Assembly (NCBI GenBank): GCA_003152075.1
Contig: PLZG01000098.1
Span: forward strand, 124,001-188,000
From: a candidate division FCPU426 bacterium
Lineage (GTDB): Bacteria; Oederibacteriota; Muellerivitia; Muellerivitales; Muellerivitaceae
Direction: 5' to 3'
Length of the DNA stretch: 64,000 nt
The notes below the pieces were generated by a model, which worked only from the letters and a program-made list of their open reading frames with translations, ran no database searches and had not been told where the DNA came from. Of the stretch, positions 28,454-35,739 are shown one piece after another. Position 1 is the stretch's first letter. Every line of letters begins with the position of its first letter. The position numbers and the translations under genes are program-made.

Positions 28454-29275
28454 ATGAAAAAGACTTTAATGTTTGTGGGAGTTTTCCTGTTTTTGGCTGG
28501 CGTTCAAATGAGCCTGGCGGATACGGCCTCTTCCAGCATTTCCAGCGTCAGCCCGGCGTCCACACCCGGCCCCAAGACCAAGCATGGCAAAAAGAGTTCC
28601 AAAAAGAGCACGGCCCAACCCACAGGAACCCCGACTCCGTCCATCTCTCCGACGGTGAGCCCCTCCATTAAAACCACGGCGGTTAAGACTATCAGCATGC
28701 CTACGGCCATTCCGACCAAGGCTCCTATGAGCGCCATTACCAGCTCCAAGATCTATGACCGCCTGAACATGCCCGGGGATTTACGCAGAGTCCTTTCCCT
28801 GGCCGCCAAAACCTTAGACCCTTCCTCCAAGCGCGGCCGCACCCTATTCCTCGCCCTTGAGAAGGTTTCCGCAAACAAAGAGGACGTTGACAGGAAAGGT
28901 TCCTACGCGAGGGTTAACATTGAGAACCTGGAATTCGGCGGACCCAAGAACCCATGGATCCTCGTAACTGGCACGGTTTCCGAGCAAAAGGGTGGCGACG
29001 TCAAGGTTGGGGATTCCATCGCACTAGCGGTTGATTTCAAGGATATCAAGATCGACTACGAGGGGACCAAGCTGGGTCAGATTCAAAAGGGTAACGATAT
29101 CGCCGGGCAGGTTTATGAGCAGCTCAATAGCCATGGTTCCTACCAATTGGTGATCAGGGCCGATGACCAGGTGAAAGACCAGAAATACCAGGATGAAACC
29201 CCGGCCTACCTGGCCAAGGCGAAAGACGGATACGCGATTTTGGATTTCCCCAATTCCCGTGAGGCTTCCCATTGA
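28454..29275 (+). CDS. Secreted Ser/Thr/Lys-rich protein, duplicate B
   Basis: 273 aa, nearly identical to the protein at 26439-27260 and alignable without gaps over its whole length and over the ribosome-site region (CTCAAGGAGCGAGTG in both). ATG 28454 is chosen by that match. Changes fall mostly in the Ser/Thr/Lys linker (for example GP for SS, SI for IS); the second half is almost unchanged. Synonymous differences also exist but are few, implying a recent duplication or ongoing gene conversion. The stop lies 23 bases before the start of the long-form barrel. Function unknown. Confidence 0.8.
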   Translation: MKKTLMFVGVFLFLAGVQMSLADTASSSISSVSPASTPGPKTKHGKKSSKKSTAQPTGTPTPSISPTVSPSIKTTAVKTISMPTAIPTKAPMSAITSSKIYDRLNMPGDLRRVLSLAAKTLDPSSKRGRTLFLALEKVSANKEDVDRKGSYARVNIENLEFGGPKNPWILVTGTVSEQKGGDVKVGDSIALAVDFKDIKIDYEGTKLGQIQKGNDIAGQVYEQLNSHGSYQLVIRADDQVKDQKYQDETPAYLAKAKDGYAILDFPNSREASH

Positions 29276-29298
29276 CCCCCAGTTTAGGAGGATTCAAC

Positions 29299-30789
29299 AT
29301 GCGAAATTTTTACAAAGCCATTGGTAGGTTTCTATATATCTGGGGGATTTTAATCCTTCCCTCTTTTGCCGGGGCAATGGGCCTCAACAACTCACCGGTT
29401 CCATTCAATGTGGCGGCAAAAGGCACGGGGGACGCGGTTGCGGCCGATGGAACCCTTTTTAACGCCACGGCCTACAACCCCGCCCTTCTAGCCAACGCGC
29501 CGCATTTTGGGGAATTTACCTTTGGTTTAAGCCTTTCCAACGACATTTTTACCATGGCGAATTACCTGACCAATAACAGCAACATTAACAACCTGCAAAA
29601 TTCTTTACAAAACGCGAGTTCCTCGATGAATGACATCACTCAAGGTTTGAACCAGGTAACGCCCAACGTTTCGCAGGTCAACCAGGGGATCGACGGCCTT
29701 CAAAAGGCCGTCAATAACCTTCAAACAGCAGCCGCCACCCTCACGAATCGTTCCATTCAATTGGGGGTTGGGTTAAACATTTCGATGAAATTTGACGATC
29801 ATTGGGGTTTCCAGGTTTACAACAATTCCCATGGAGTTTTGCAAGTCACCCGGGGAGGCCTGGTTAATGACATCGAGAACTTGTCGGCCCTGCCCACGTT
29901 GCAAGGGTCAACCCCCGCAGATGTCTACAATGCCGCCAACGCCTATTTCGTGGATATGAAAAAGGTTCTCCAAACCGCTTTCCCTTCCCAAACCACTACG
30001 CTGGGAAACGCAGTGACGGCCTTGCAAGGCAATCAAACCTCCGCTGGCGTCAGCCAATTCGCCACCACCCTCTCCAATATCAGTTGGGGAAACCAGACGA
30101 CCTTACAAAATACTCTTCTGAACAATGTAGCCAATGTTACCGCTTTGGTTTATGTCGATACGGTGGGCATGGTCACCTATAGCCTCAACCCCCTGGAAGC
30201 GGAAATACCCTTGACCGTCGGCGCTAACTTCAAGGTGGTCAACCGCCACATTGGGTATGCCTATAGTTCCTGGTTGAGCCAGCAAGATCTCACCAATACC
30301 TCCGGCATCACCGACCAAATCAAAAACGACTTCACCCAAAACACTTTCAGATGGGGATTGGACTTGGGGGCTCTTTACGAATTTGAGGAAATCAAGCTAA
30401 CGGTGGGGGCCTCGGTGGAGGACCTCATCCACTCAACCGGGAACATCAATGCCGCCGCAACAGACCCCCTTTACGGAATTGTCACCGACTCGGCTCCTAC
30501 CGTGATAAGAATCGGGGCGTCTTGGCATCCTCTGCATCAAGTCAGCTTGAACGCGGATATGGACGACTTGCTCTCAAACTCTTCCACTTACCAGGGTTTG
30601 GACCTATTTTCCCACGCGAAAATCGGGGCCTCTTACAACTTGGGTATCCTGCAATTGAGGGGCGGTTTTTCGAATGGCAACCTAGCCGGTGGTTTTGGAA
30701 TCGCCTTTTTGGGATTGGATTACGCCTACGCGGTGGACGATTTGACCCAAAGCTATAATCATTACATTAGCTTTAAGGCGACCTTTTAA
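29299..30789 (+). CDS. TraF-like outer-membrane barrel protein, long form with helical insertions
   Basis: 496 aa from ATG 29299, with AGGAGG 7 bases upstream; an in-frame start at 29272 is rejected because it overlaps the previous gene and breaks the signal peptide. Residues 1-29 form a signal peptide (ending FAGAMGLNN). It shares the TraF-like start GTGDAVAADGTLFNATAYN and PALLANAP with the short paralogue. Two insertions set it apart: a Gln/Asn/Leu-rich helical segment around residues 95-152 (coiled-coil-like) and a second of about 90 residues (around 190-280) with Asn/Thr/Leu-rich helices. The C-terminal barrel strands (GGFSNGN, YAYAVDD, FKATF) end with Phe, as outer-membrane barrels usually do. 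Confidence 0.77.
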   Translation: MRNFYKAIGRFLYIWGILILPSFAGAMGLNNSPVPFNVAAKGTGDAVAADGTLFNATAYNPALLANAPHFGEFTFGLSLSNDIFTMANYLTNNSNINNLQNSLQNASSSMNDITQGLNQVTPNVSQVNQGIDGLQKAVNNLQTAAATLTNRSIQLGVGLNISMKFDDHWGFQVYNNSHGVLQVTRGGLVNDIENLSALPTLQGSTPADVYNAANAYFVDMKKVLQTAFPSQTTTLGNAVTALQGNQTSAGVSQFATTLSNISWGNQTTLQNTLLNNVANVTALVYVDTVGMVTYSLNPLEAEIPLTVGANFKVVNRHIGYAYSSWLSQQDLTNTSGITDQIKNDFTQNTFRWGLDLGALYEFEEIKLTVGASVEDLIHSTGNINAAATDPLYGIVTDSAPTVIRIGASWHPLHQVSLNADMDDLLSNSSTYQGLDLFSHAKIGASYNLGILQLRGGFSNGNLAGGFGIAFLGLDYAYAVDDLTQSYNHYISFKATF

Positions 30790-30970
30790 TCGACGGACAT
30801 CACCATTCTTGAAAAGCCCAACTTTTCTGAATAAACTACAGCCCTTCCTTTTGATCAATCCGTTGGCTTGATTAATGACCTTGGATATTTACCCGTCAAC
30901 CTTTGGGTTGAGGGTCAAATGCCAAGCCTATTTTTAGAGCAAGGCTTTGGCTTGATTGTTTATTGATCTT
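30790..30970. other. Intergenic region before tRNA-Val with imperfect hairpins
   Basis: 181 bases without a gene. It holds CAACC-TTT-GGTTG (about 30898-30910) and a longer imperfect stem, GCCAAGCC ... GGCTTTGGC (about 30921-30953), followed by a T-rich stretch, which may end the barrel transcript. The words CCTTGGATATTTA and TCTTGGACATTTA recur, the second being the tRNA 5' end, but no second tRNA can be folded. Confidence 0.35.
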
Positions 30971-31047
30971 GGACATTTAGCTCAGTTGGTTAGAGCGTCG
31001 CGTTCACATCGCGAAGGTCACTGGTTCAAATCCAGTAATGTCCACCA
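30971..31047 (+). tRNA. tRNA-Val (anticodon CAC), CCA encoded
   Basis: 77 bases. Acceptor stem GGACATT pairs with AATGTCC, followed by A and an encoded CCA. D arm TAGCTCAGTTGGTTAGA and T arm CTGGTTCAAATCCAG are standard. The anticodon stem GTCGCG/CGCGA encloses loop TTCACAT, giving anticodon CAC, which reads the Val codon GUG. Confidence 0.97.
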
Positions 31048-31053
31048 CTCATC

Positions 31054-31083
31054 AAAGCCTGTTCCCCTAGGAACGGGCTTTTT
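31054..31083 (+). terminator. Rho-independent terminator after tRNA-Val
   Basis: AAAGCCTGTTCC and GGAACGGGCTTT pair around the loop CCTA (one G-T pair), followed by TTTT. Confidence 0.85.
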
Positions 31084-31115
31084 CATTTTAAATTTAAACG
31101 AATTTACCAGTTTGT

Positions 31116-31121
31116 TACAAT
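31116..31121 (+). promoter_or_regulatory. Predicted -10 box (TACAAT) for the SRAP gene, leaderless arrangement
   Basis: TACAAT ends 6 bases before ATG 31128, with no ribosome site between. Transcription would start at or next to the start codon. Confidence 0.5.
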
Positions 31122-31127
31122 AATCGC

Positions 31128-31817
31128 ATGTGCTCCCGATTCGTCCTGAAAAGCCCACCCAAAGCCATTGCCAACTTGTTCAAGTTGGAAAAAGTCATCG
31201 ATTGGAAAGCCCGGTACAACGTGGCACCCTCTCAGAAAATCCCGGCGGTCATCAGGACCCTCGAAAACAAACAAAGGGAAATGAAGCTTTTACAATGGGG
31301 GTTCATGGCAGCCTGGACCCAAGGGGGACGACTTTTAGTGAACGTTCAAAGTGAAAATATTCGGGAAAAGCCAATCCTGGAGGAATCTTTCGAAAAGTGG
31401 CGTTGTCTCATTCCCGTGGACGGATTTTACGAGTGGCGCCACTATGCCAAGGAAACCCACCCCTATTATTTCCAGATGAAAGACAAAAAACCCTTCGCCC
31501 TGGCGGGTCTTTGGGCTCCCCAAAAGGTGGAAGACAAGGCGACAGAGGTTTGCGCCATCCTTACCACAACACCCAATGAAGTGGTGAGGGCCGTGCATGA
31601 CCGGATGCCGGTCATTCTGGACCCGAAGCATTATGATCTTTGGTTGAATTCGGACGATGTAAGGGATTTTCGCGAGATTGAGAAGCTTTTCGGGCCCTAT
31701 CCCGGCGAGAAAATGGATGTCTACCAAGTGGGGGCTTGGGTGAATAACGTGACCCATGACGACCCGAAATGTATTGAACCTTCCAATGAGCCGGAAACCC
31801 TGACCTTCGGTTTCTAA
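31128..31817 (+). CDS. SOS response-associated peptidase family protein (SRAP/YedK/HMCES)
   Basis: 229 aa, the usual SRAP length. These proteins form a covalent thiazolidine link with abasic sites in single-stranded DNA. The catalytic Cys2 follows the initiator Met (MCSRF). Other active-site landmarks: NVAPSQ (31-36), VNVQSENI with Asn72, DGFYEW with Glu102 and HDRMPVIL with His157. The start must be ATG 31128 because Cys2 has to become N-terminal. A TACAAT box 6 bases before the start and no ribosome site suggest a leaderless mRNA. It converges with queD, overlapping it by 4 bases. Confidence 0.95.
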   Translation: MCSRFVLKSPPKAIANLFKLEKVIDWKARYNVAPSQKIPAVIRTLENKQREMKLLQWGFMAAWTQGGRLLVNVQSENIREKPILEESFEKWRCLIPVDGFYEWRHYAKETHPYYFQMKDKKPFALAGLWAPQKVEDKATEVCAILTTTPNEVVRAVHDRMPVILDPKHYDLWLNSDDVRDFREIEKLFGPYPGEKMDVYQVGAWVNNVTHDDPKCIEPSNEPETLTFGF

Positions 31818-32287
31818 CTTACTTTTTTTTTCCCCTTTAAAACCGCTGAATTATCCGGGGTTTCCCAAAGGACTATTTCGGATAGCCGAACCTTTTCCTT
31901 TTTCAAAAACGGTTCCAATAATTTCCAAATGGACTGGGCAATATTTTCGGCTGTGGGTTGAAGGCTGGGGTTGGTTTTAAAAGGCTCCACTTCCTTGTTG
32001 ATAAAGCGATGATCGAATCGGCCATAGATTTCCCTTTTCAGTATTTCCTTCAAGATCCGGAAGTCCATGACGAAACCCGTGTCCGGCGCCACCGGCCCCT
32101 GGACCGTCACTTTGAGCCGGTAGGAATGGCCGTGGGGGTAATGGACTGCGTCCGGATTGTCCTTCCGGTAACCAGCGCATTTACGGAAAATCTCCAGGTT
32201 CTTCGCGCGGTTCCACTTGGGATTGTGCAGGTAATGGGCCGCCTCAAAAGTTATTTCCTTAGTAATCTCAACTTGGTTTTTAGGCAT
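31814..32287 (-). CDS. queD: 6-pyruvoyl/6-carboxy-tetrahydropterin synthase family protein (QueD-like)
   Basis: 157 aa. Family role: makes 6-carboxy-tetrahydropterin from dihydroneopterin triphosphate for queuosine/7-deazaguanine synthesis. Zinc-ligand histidines are in FEAAHYL and HGHSYRL, the catalytic Cys in RKCAGY, DFR and FDHRFIN give the Asp/His pair, and PTAENIA and a Glu in LWETPD complete the pattern. It is longer than the minimal 120 aa enzymes because of a short insertion around residues 25-45. GAGG lies 5 bases before ATG 32287. It starts 10 bases after the nadE stop, so they may share a transcript. No other queuosine gene is in the window. Confidence 0.9.
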   Translation of the reverse strand: MPKNQVEITKEITFEAAHYLHNPKWNRAKNLEIFRKCAGYRKDNPDAVHYPHGHSYRLKVTVQGPVAPDTGFVMDFRILKEILKREIYGRFDHRFINKEVEPFKTNPSLQPTAENIAQSIWKLLEPFLKKEKVRLSEIVLWETPDNSAVLKGKKKVS

Positions 32288-32297
32288 TATTCCTCTT

Positions 32298-33938
32298 TTA
32301 TTCTTCGTTAAATTTCTGGGCGATAGGCACCCGTCGGCCCATTCCGAAAGCCTTGGTGGTGACTTTCAATCCCGGGGCCATCTGGCGACGTTTGTACTCG
32401 TTCTGGTTAATTTTTTTCAAAATCTCTTGGACCAATTTGGCGTCGAAACCCGCCTTCTCAATCTTTGAGGGCGGCTGGTTTTCCTCAATATACAACCGCA
32501 GGATGGCGTCCAGGGTTTCATAGGGCGGTAGGCTGTCCTGGTCGGTTTGGTTGGGGCGAAGTTCGGCGGAAGGGGGTTTGGTGAAGGTCGCCTCCGGGAT
32601 CATTTCCTCTTTCCGATTGGCGTACCGGGCCAGCTGGTAAACCAGGGTCTTGGGAACGTCGGAGATGACCGCCAATCCGCCGCACATGTCTCCGTAAAGG
32701 GTGCAGTAGCCCACCGCAAGTTCGCTTTTATTTCCCGTCGAGAGGACTAGACGGTTGAACTTGTTGGAGAGGGCCATTAAGAGTAAGCCCCGAAGGCGGG
32801 CCTGGATGTTTTCTTCCGCCGTGTCCTTGGGCAAATTCTTAAATGCCGGATAAAGGGTCTTTAAACCGGTTTCATAAAGCGGGGTAATGGGGATTTCCTT
32901 AAATTCGATCCCTAAGGCCCGCGCCAGTGACTTTGAATCATCGACCGAACCCTTTGAGGAAAAGGGCGAGGGCATGGTGACCCCCATGACGTTCTCGGAT
33001 CCCAGAGCTTCTGCCGCTAGGCAAGCCACCAGGGCGGAATCGATTCCGCCGGACAATCCAATCAAGACCTTCTCAAAGCTACATTTGTGGACATAATCCT
33101 TGGTTCCCACCACAAGAGCCTGATAAATCTTGGCAGTTTCGCTTTCCAGGGATTGGGCCGGCTTGAGGGAAGGGTTTTCAGTATCGTAGACAAAGAAATC
33201 CTCCTCAAAGCTTTTGCCCAATTGGAAAAGGTTTCCCGAACCGTCCATGGACATGCTGCAACCATCGAAAATAAGCTCATCATTGCCGCCCACCAGATTG
33301 CAATAAAGAATGGGAGCGTGAGCCTTTCGGGTGACATCCTTAAGAAGAGTCTGACGGACCGACAGTTTGGCATGATGAAAAGGAGAGGCGGAAAGGTTCA
33401 GGATCAGGTCGGGCTTGGCCTTGGCCAGTTCCTCCACCGGGTCCTTGGCGTAAAGCCGATGGGTAAAAACACCTTCCACGTTCCAGATGTCCTCGCAAAT
33501 CGTGACAGCGATCTTAAGCCCCTTGTGGGAAAAAGGGGGTTCGGGGTGGGGGGCGGGCGCGAAATAGCGGGCCTCGTCGAAAACATCGTAATTGGGAAGG
33601 AGGACTTTCTTATAGGTATAAAGGATTTTCCCGTCCTGAACGGCTACCGCGGCGTTGTAAAGGGGATTTCCGGATTCCTTGTTCTCCAGAATGGTCCCCA
33701 TTACTGCCACAATGCCCTTGGCTTCCTTGGCTACCTGGTCCAAGGCCCTTTGGGCCTTTTCATAAAAGGAAAAACGGTCTAAAAGGTCCCGGGGCGGGTA
33801 TCCGGTCAAGGTGAGCTCGGGAAAAAGGGCCAGGTCGCAGCCAGCTTCCCTGGCTTTTTTCAAGTTGTTGGAAATTTTCCCGACGTTGCCATCGAAATCC
33901 CCAACGGTGGTATTGATTTGGCAGACCGCGATTTTCAT
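32298..33938 (-). CDS. nadE: Glutamine-dependent NAD+ synthetase
   Basis: 546 aa two-domain enzyme converting nicotinate adenine dinucleotide to NAD+ with glutamine as nitrogen source. The N-terminal nitrilase-type glutaminase has Glu in LFPELTLTGYPPRDLL, Lys in KVLLPNYDVFDE and the nucleophile Cys in TICEDIW. The C-terminal synthetase has the ATP-binding loop GLSGGIDSALVACLA and LSTGNKSELAVGYCTLYGD. GAGG lies 4 bases before ATG 33938. The window also holds pncA and pncB, so the salvage route from nicotinamide to NAD is largely present (nadD is not seen). Confidence 0.96.
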   Translation of the reverse strand: MKIAVCQINTTVGDFDGNVGKISNNLKKAREAGCDLALFPELTLTGYPPRDLLDRFSFYEKAQRALDQVAKEAKGIVAVMGTILENKESGNPLYNAAVAVQDGKILYTYKKVLLPNYDVFDEARYFAPAPHPEPPFSHKGLKIAVTICEDIWNVEGVFTHRLYAKDPVEELAKAKPDLILNLSASPFHHAKLSVRQTLLKDVTRKAHAPILYCNLVGGNDELIFDGCSMSMDGSGNLFQLGKSFEEDFFVYDTENPSLKPAQSLESETAKIYQALVVGTKDYVHKCSFEKVLIGLSGGIDSALVACLAAEALGSENVMGVTMPSPFSSKGSVDDSKSLARALGIEFKEIPITPLYETGLKTLYPAFKNLPKDTAEENIQARLRGLLLMALSNKFNRLVLSTGNKSELAVGYCTLYGDMCGGLAVISDVPKTLVYQLARYANRKEEMIPEATFTKPPSAELRPNQTDQDSLPPYETLDAILRLYIEENQPPSKIEKAGFDAKLVQEILKKINQNEYKRRQMAPGLKVTTKAFGMGRRVPIAQKFNEE

Positions 33939-33946
33939 GAAACCTC

Positions 33947-33979
33947 AGCTATCAGCCGTCAGCCATCGGCTGTCAGCTT
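33947..33979. repeat. Short palindromic repeat (CAGCC-rich), before nadE
   Basis: GCTATCAGCCGTCAGCCATC followed by GGCTGTCAGC forms a stem (AGCCG with CGGCT) and near-tandem TCAGCC units. A related unit, GTTAGCTGTCGGCTGTCAAC, occurs at 58241-58260 between pncA and pncB. Confidence 0.5.
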
Positions 33980-34040
33980 GGTGGATTGAGGCGCTTAGTG
34001 TAAAGTTAAAGCCCGGTGATGTCAAAAGGAGGTCGAGTCG

Positions 34041-34553
34041 ATGATTTTCGGGGTTTTGGCTGATACCCAGGATGTTTTGACGGCTTCTCAATTCCTCGCG
34101 CTCAAGAAAGCTTTCAAGGGCGTGGACGCGATCCTGCACGCGGGGCCCGTGGGTGACATGAGGGTCATAGAACAATTGGGGAAAATCGCCCCCACGAAAG
34201 CAGTGTGCGGGAACGCGGAAAATTCCTATGTGCGGTCCGACCTTTACGTCCGCCAAGCCTGGCGGGTAGGGCCGGTCACCCTAGGTTTGGTACATGGTTA
34301 CGGCAAACCGCACGGGTTAAAGAAATGGCTTTTGAAACAATTCGAGGAGGAGCCGGTGCAGGTCATCGTGTATGGCCGCAATTTCGAACCCACCGCGCGC
34401 CAACTGGATGAAAATTATTTTTTCAATCCCGGTTCCTTTACGGGCAATCTCCCCGAGGGGTTTCACCGGAAGAAGGGTCCCGCCCGGGTAGGATTATTGT
34501 TTATTCACGGTAAAAAGGTAGACGGACAGGCGGGTATAGCCCTCAACACTTGA
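34041..34553 (+). CDS. YfcE/MJ0936-type metallophosphoesterase fold protein with degraded metal site
   Basis: 170 aa; AGGAGG lies 8 bases before the ATG. The layout of YfcE-type phosphodiesterases is clear, but the catalytic words are altered: LADTQD where SDTHG is expected, HAGPVGD for HxGD, GNAEN for GNCD, VHGYG for HGH and YGRNFEP for GHTHxP. Asp8, the Asn of GNAE, the first His of VHGY and NPGS remain. So the fold is kept but several metal ligands are lost, implying a non-catalytic (binding or regulatory) role. It is not a pseudogene in the usual sense because the frame is intact. Neighbours (nadE, an Fe-S carrier) give no functional hint. Confidence 0.8.
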   Translation: MIFGVLADTQDVLTASQFLALKKAFKGVDAILHAGPVGDMRVIEQLGKIAPTKAVCGNAENSYVRSDLYVRQAWRVGPVTLGLVHGYGKPHGLKKWLLKQFEEEPVQVIVYGRNFEPTARQLDENYFFNPGSFTGNLPEGFHRKKGPARVGLLFIHGKKVDGQAGIALNT

Positions 34554-34630
34554 CGGTGGGCGGTCGAAAGCCGATATAATAGATGTATCAAGGCCCCAAG
34601 CGCGGGTATTGTTTTCAAGGAGAAGTCCCA

Positions 34631-34954
34631 ATGGTTCAATTGACGGATTCGGCCGTAAGTAAAGTTAAGGATTTTGAGGCAAAAAACGCCGCTTACCAGG
34701 GAAAAGCTTTCCGGGTATATGTCCAGGGCGGGGGATGCCAGGGTTTTTCCTATGGATTCGCCTTTGACCAACCCCGGGATGGCGATGAGGTTAATAAAAC
34801 CGGAGACATTGAGGTTTTGATTGACCCCTCAAGCGCCAAGTACCTGAACGGCGCCAAGATCGATTACGTCGAGGACATGAAGGGCGCCGGGTTTGTTGTT
34901 GAAAACCCCAATACCACCGGTTCTTGCGGCTGCGGCAACTCGGTCAGCTTCTAA
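34631..34954 (+). CDS. A-type iron-sulfur carrier protein (IscA/ErpA/SufA family)
   Basis: 107 aa, typical length. Carries and delivers Fe-S clusters to target enzymes. The three conserved cysteines are Cys36 (GGGCQGF), Cys99 and Cys101 (GSCGCG) at the C-terminus. ATG 34631 is selected because an AAGGAG-type site lies upstream and the extra N-terminal residues of the longer frame are unlike the family. A perfect terminator follows. LipA, encoded at 55265, and the AddB-like nuclease are possible clients in this window; this is inference. Confidence 0.95.
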   Translation: MVQLTDSAVSKVKDFEAKNAAYQGKAFRVYVQGGGCQGFSYGFAFDQPRDGDEVNKTGDIEVLIDPSSAKYLNGAKIDYVEDMKGAGFVVENPNTTGSCGCGNSVSF

Positions 34955-34969
34955 AACGAGCGATTTCAC

Positions 34970-35000
34970 AAGGGACGAAGCTTTGCTTCGTCCCTTTTTT
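34970..35000 (+). terminator. Rho-independent terminator after the Fe-S carrier gene
   Basis: AAGGGACGAAGC and GCTTCGTCCCTT pair almost perfectly around a TT-containing loop, followed by a T run. Confidence 0.9.
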
Positions 35001-35023
35001 ATTTGAACTCATCAGGGGCAAAC

Positions 35024-35710
35024 ATGAACTGGCGGTTGATTCCATCCTCTTGCGTTCCGACTCCAGGGCACATGGCCTATGACCTTGAATTGTTCAAGGG
35101 TTTCCAACCGGGCCAGTCGCCCATTATCAGATTCTTTTTTTTCGAGCAACCCACCCTTACTTTAGGCCGCCTGGAAGCTAGGCGATTGAACCTTCCCAGC
35201 CTTCCTTTCCCCTTTGAAATCCGGCCCACGGGTGGAAGGGCCGTGCTCCATGGGAAGGATGACCTGTGCTACTCCCTAACCGCCTCCACACTTGACCCCC
35301 TGGTGGGGGGAGATTTATTGGAAAGTTACGGAAAAATCAGCGCTCTGTTGTCCTACGCCCTCAGGGGGTTGGGACGGGAGGTTCGACTTACCGAGGAAAA
35401 GCGATCAGGAATCGAGCAGGAGCACTGTTTTTCGGCGCCCTCTTTCGCTGAGCTCACCTTGAACGGGAAGAAGGTCGCGGGGGGAGCACAGGCTCGGGAG
35501 GGCGGGGTGTTCCACCAACAGGGCGTGATCCTTCTTTCGGTGGCGCCGGGTTGGAAAACTATCTTTCCAGAATCAAAATCAGACCTAATGACCGGATTGA
35601 ATGAAGACCAGGCCAAGGCCCCATTGGCCCGTGTCGATTTGGAAAGGGCCATCGTCACGGCTTTTGAAGAAGCCGGAATTAAGTTTGAGAAGCATTTTGC
35701 CGCCGTGTAG
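35024..35710 (+). CDS. Lipoyl/octanoyl protein transferase (LipM/LplA-like)
   Basis: 228 aa member of the biotin/lipoate ligase fold. The lipoyl pocket motif RPTGGRAVLHGKDDLCYSL is clear (about 64-82), and CFSAPSFAELTLNGKKVAGG holds the Cys region and the invariant Lys/GGAQ step. This length and motif set fit LipM-type octanoyltransferases or short LplA proteins; I cannot separate the two. It would load octanoate or lipoate onto GcvH. ATG 35024 has AGGGG upstream; the ORF start at 35003 has no site. It lies 29 bases before lpdA, so the two look like a lipoyl-system operon. Confidence 0.87.
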   Translation: MNWRLIPSSCVPTPGHMAYDLELFKGFQPGQSPIIRFFFFEQPTLTLGRLEARRLNLPSLPFPFEIRPTGGRAVLHGKDDLCYSLTASTLDPLVGGDLLESYGKISALLSYALRGLGREVRLTEEKRSGIEQEHCFSAPSFAELTLNGKKVAGGAQAREGGVFHQQGVILLSVAPGWKTIFPESKSDLMTGLNEDQAKAPLARVDLERAIVTAFEEAGIKFEKHFAAV

Positions 35711-35739
35711 GATGGGTTCCATCTTTTCAAAGGGATAAC

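Noticed and set aside
30860-30925. Second tRNA or tRNA remnant before tRNA-Val
   Set aside because: A word similar to the tRNA 5' end recurs, but no cloverleaf or T arm can be formed.
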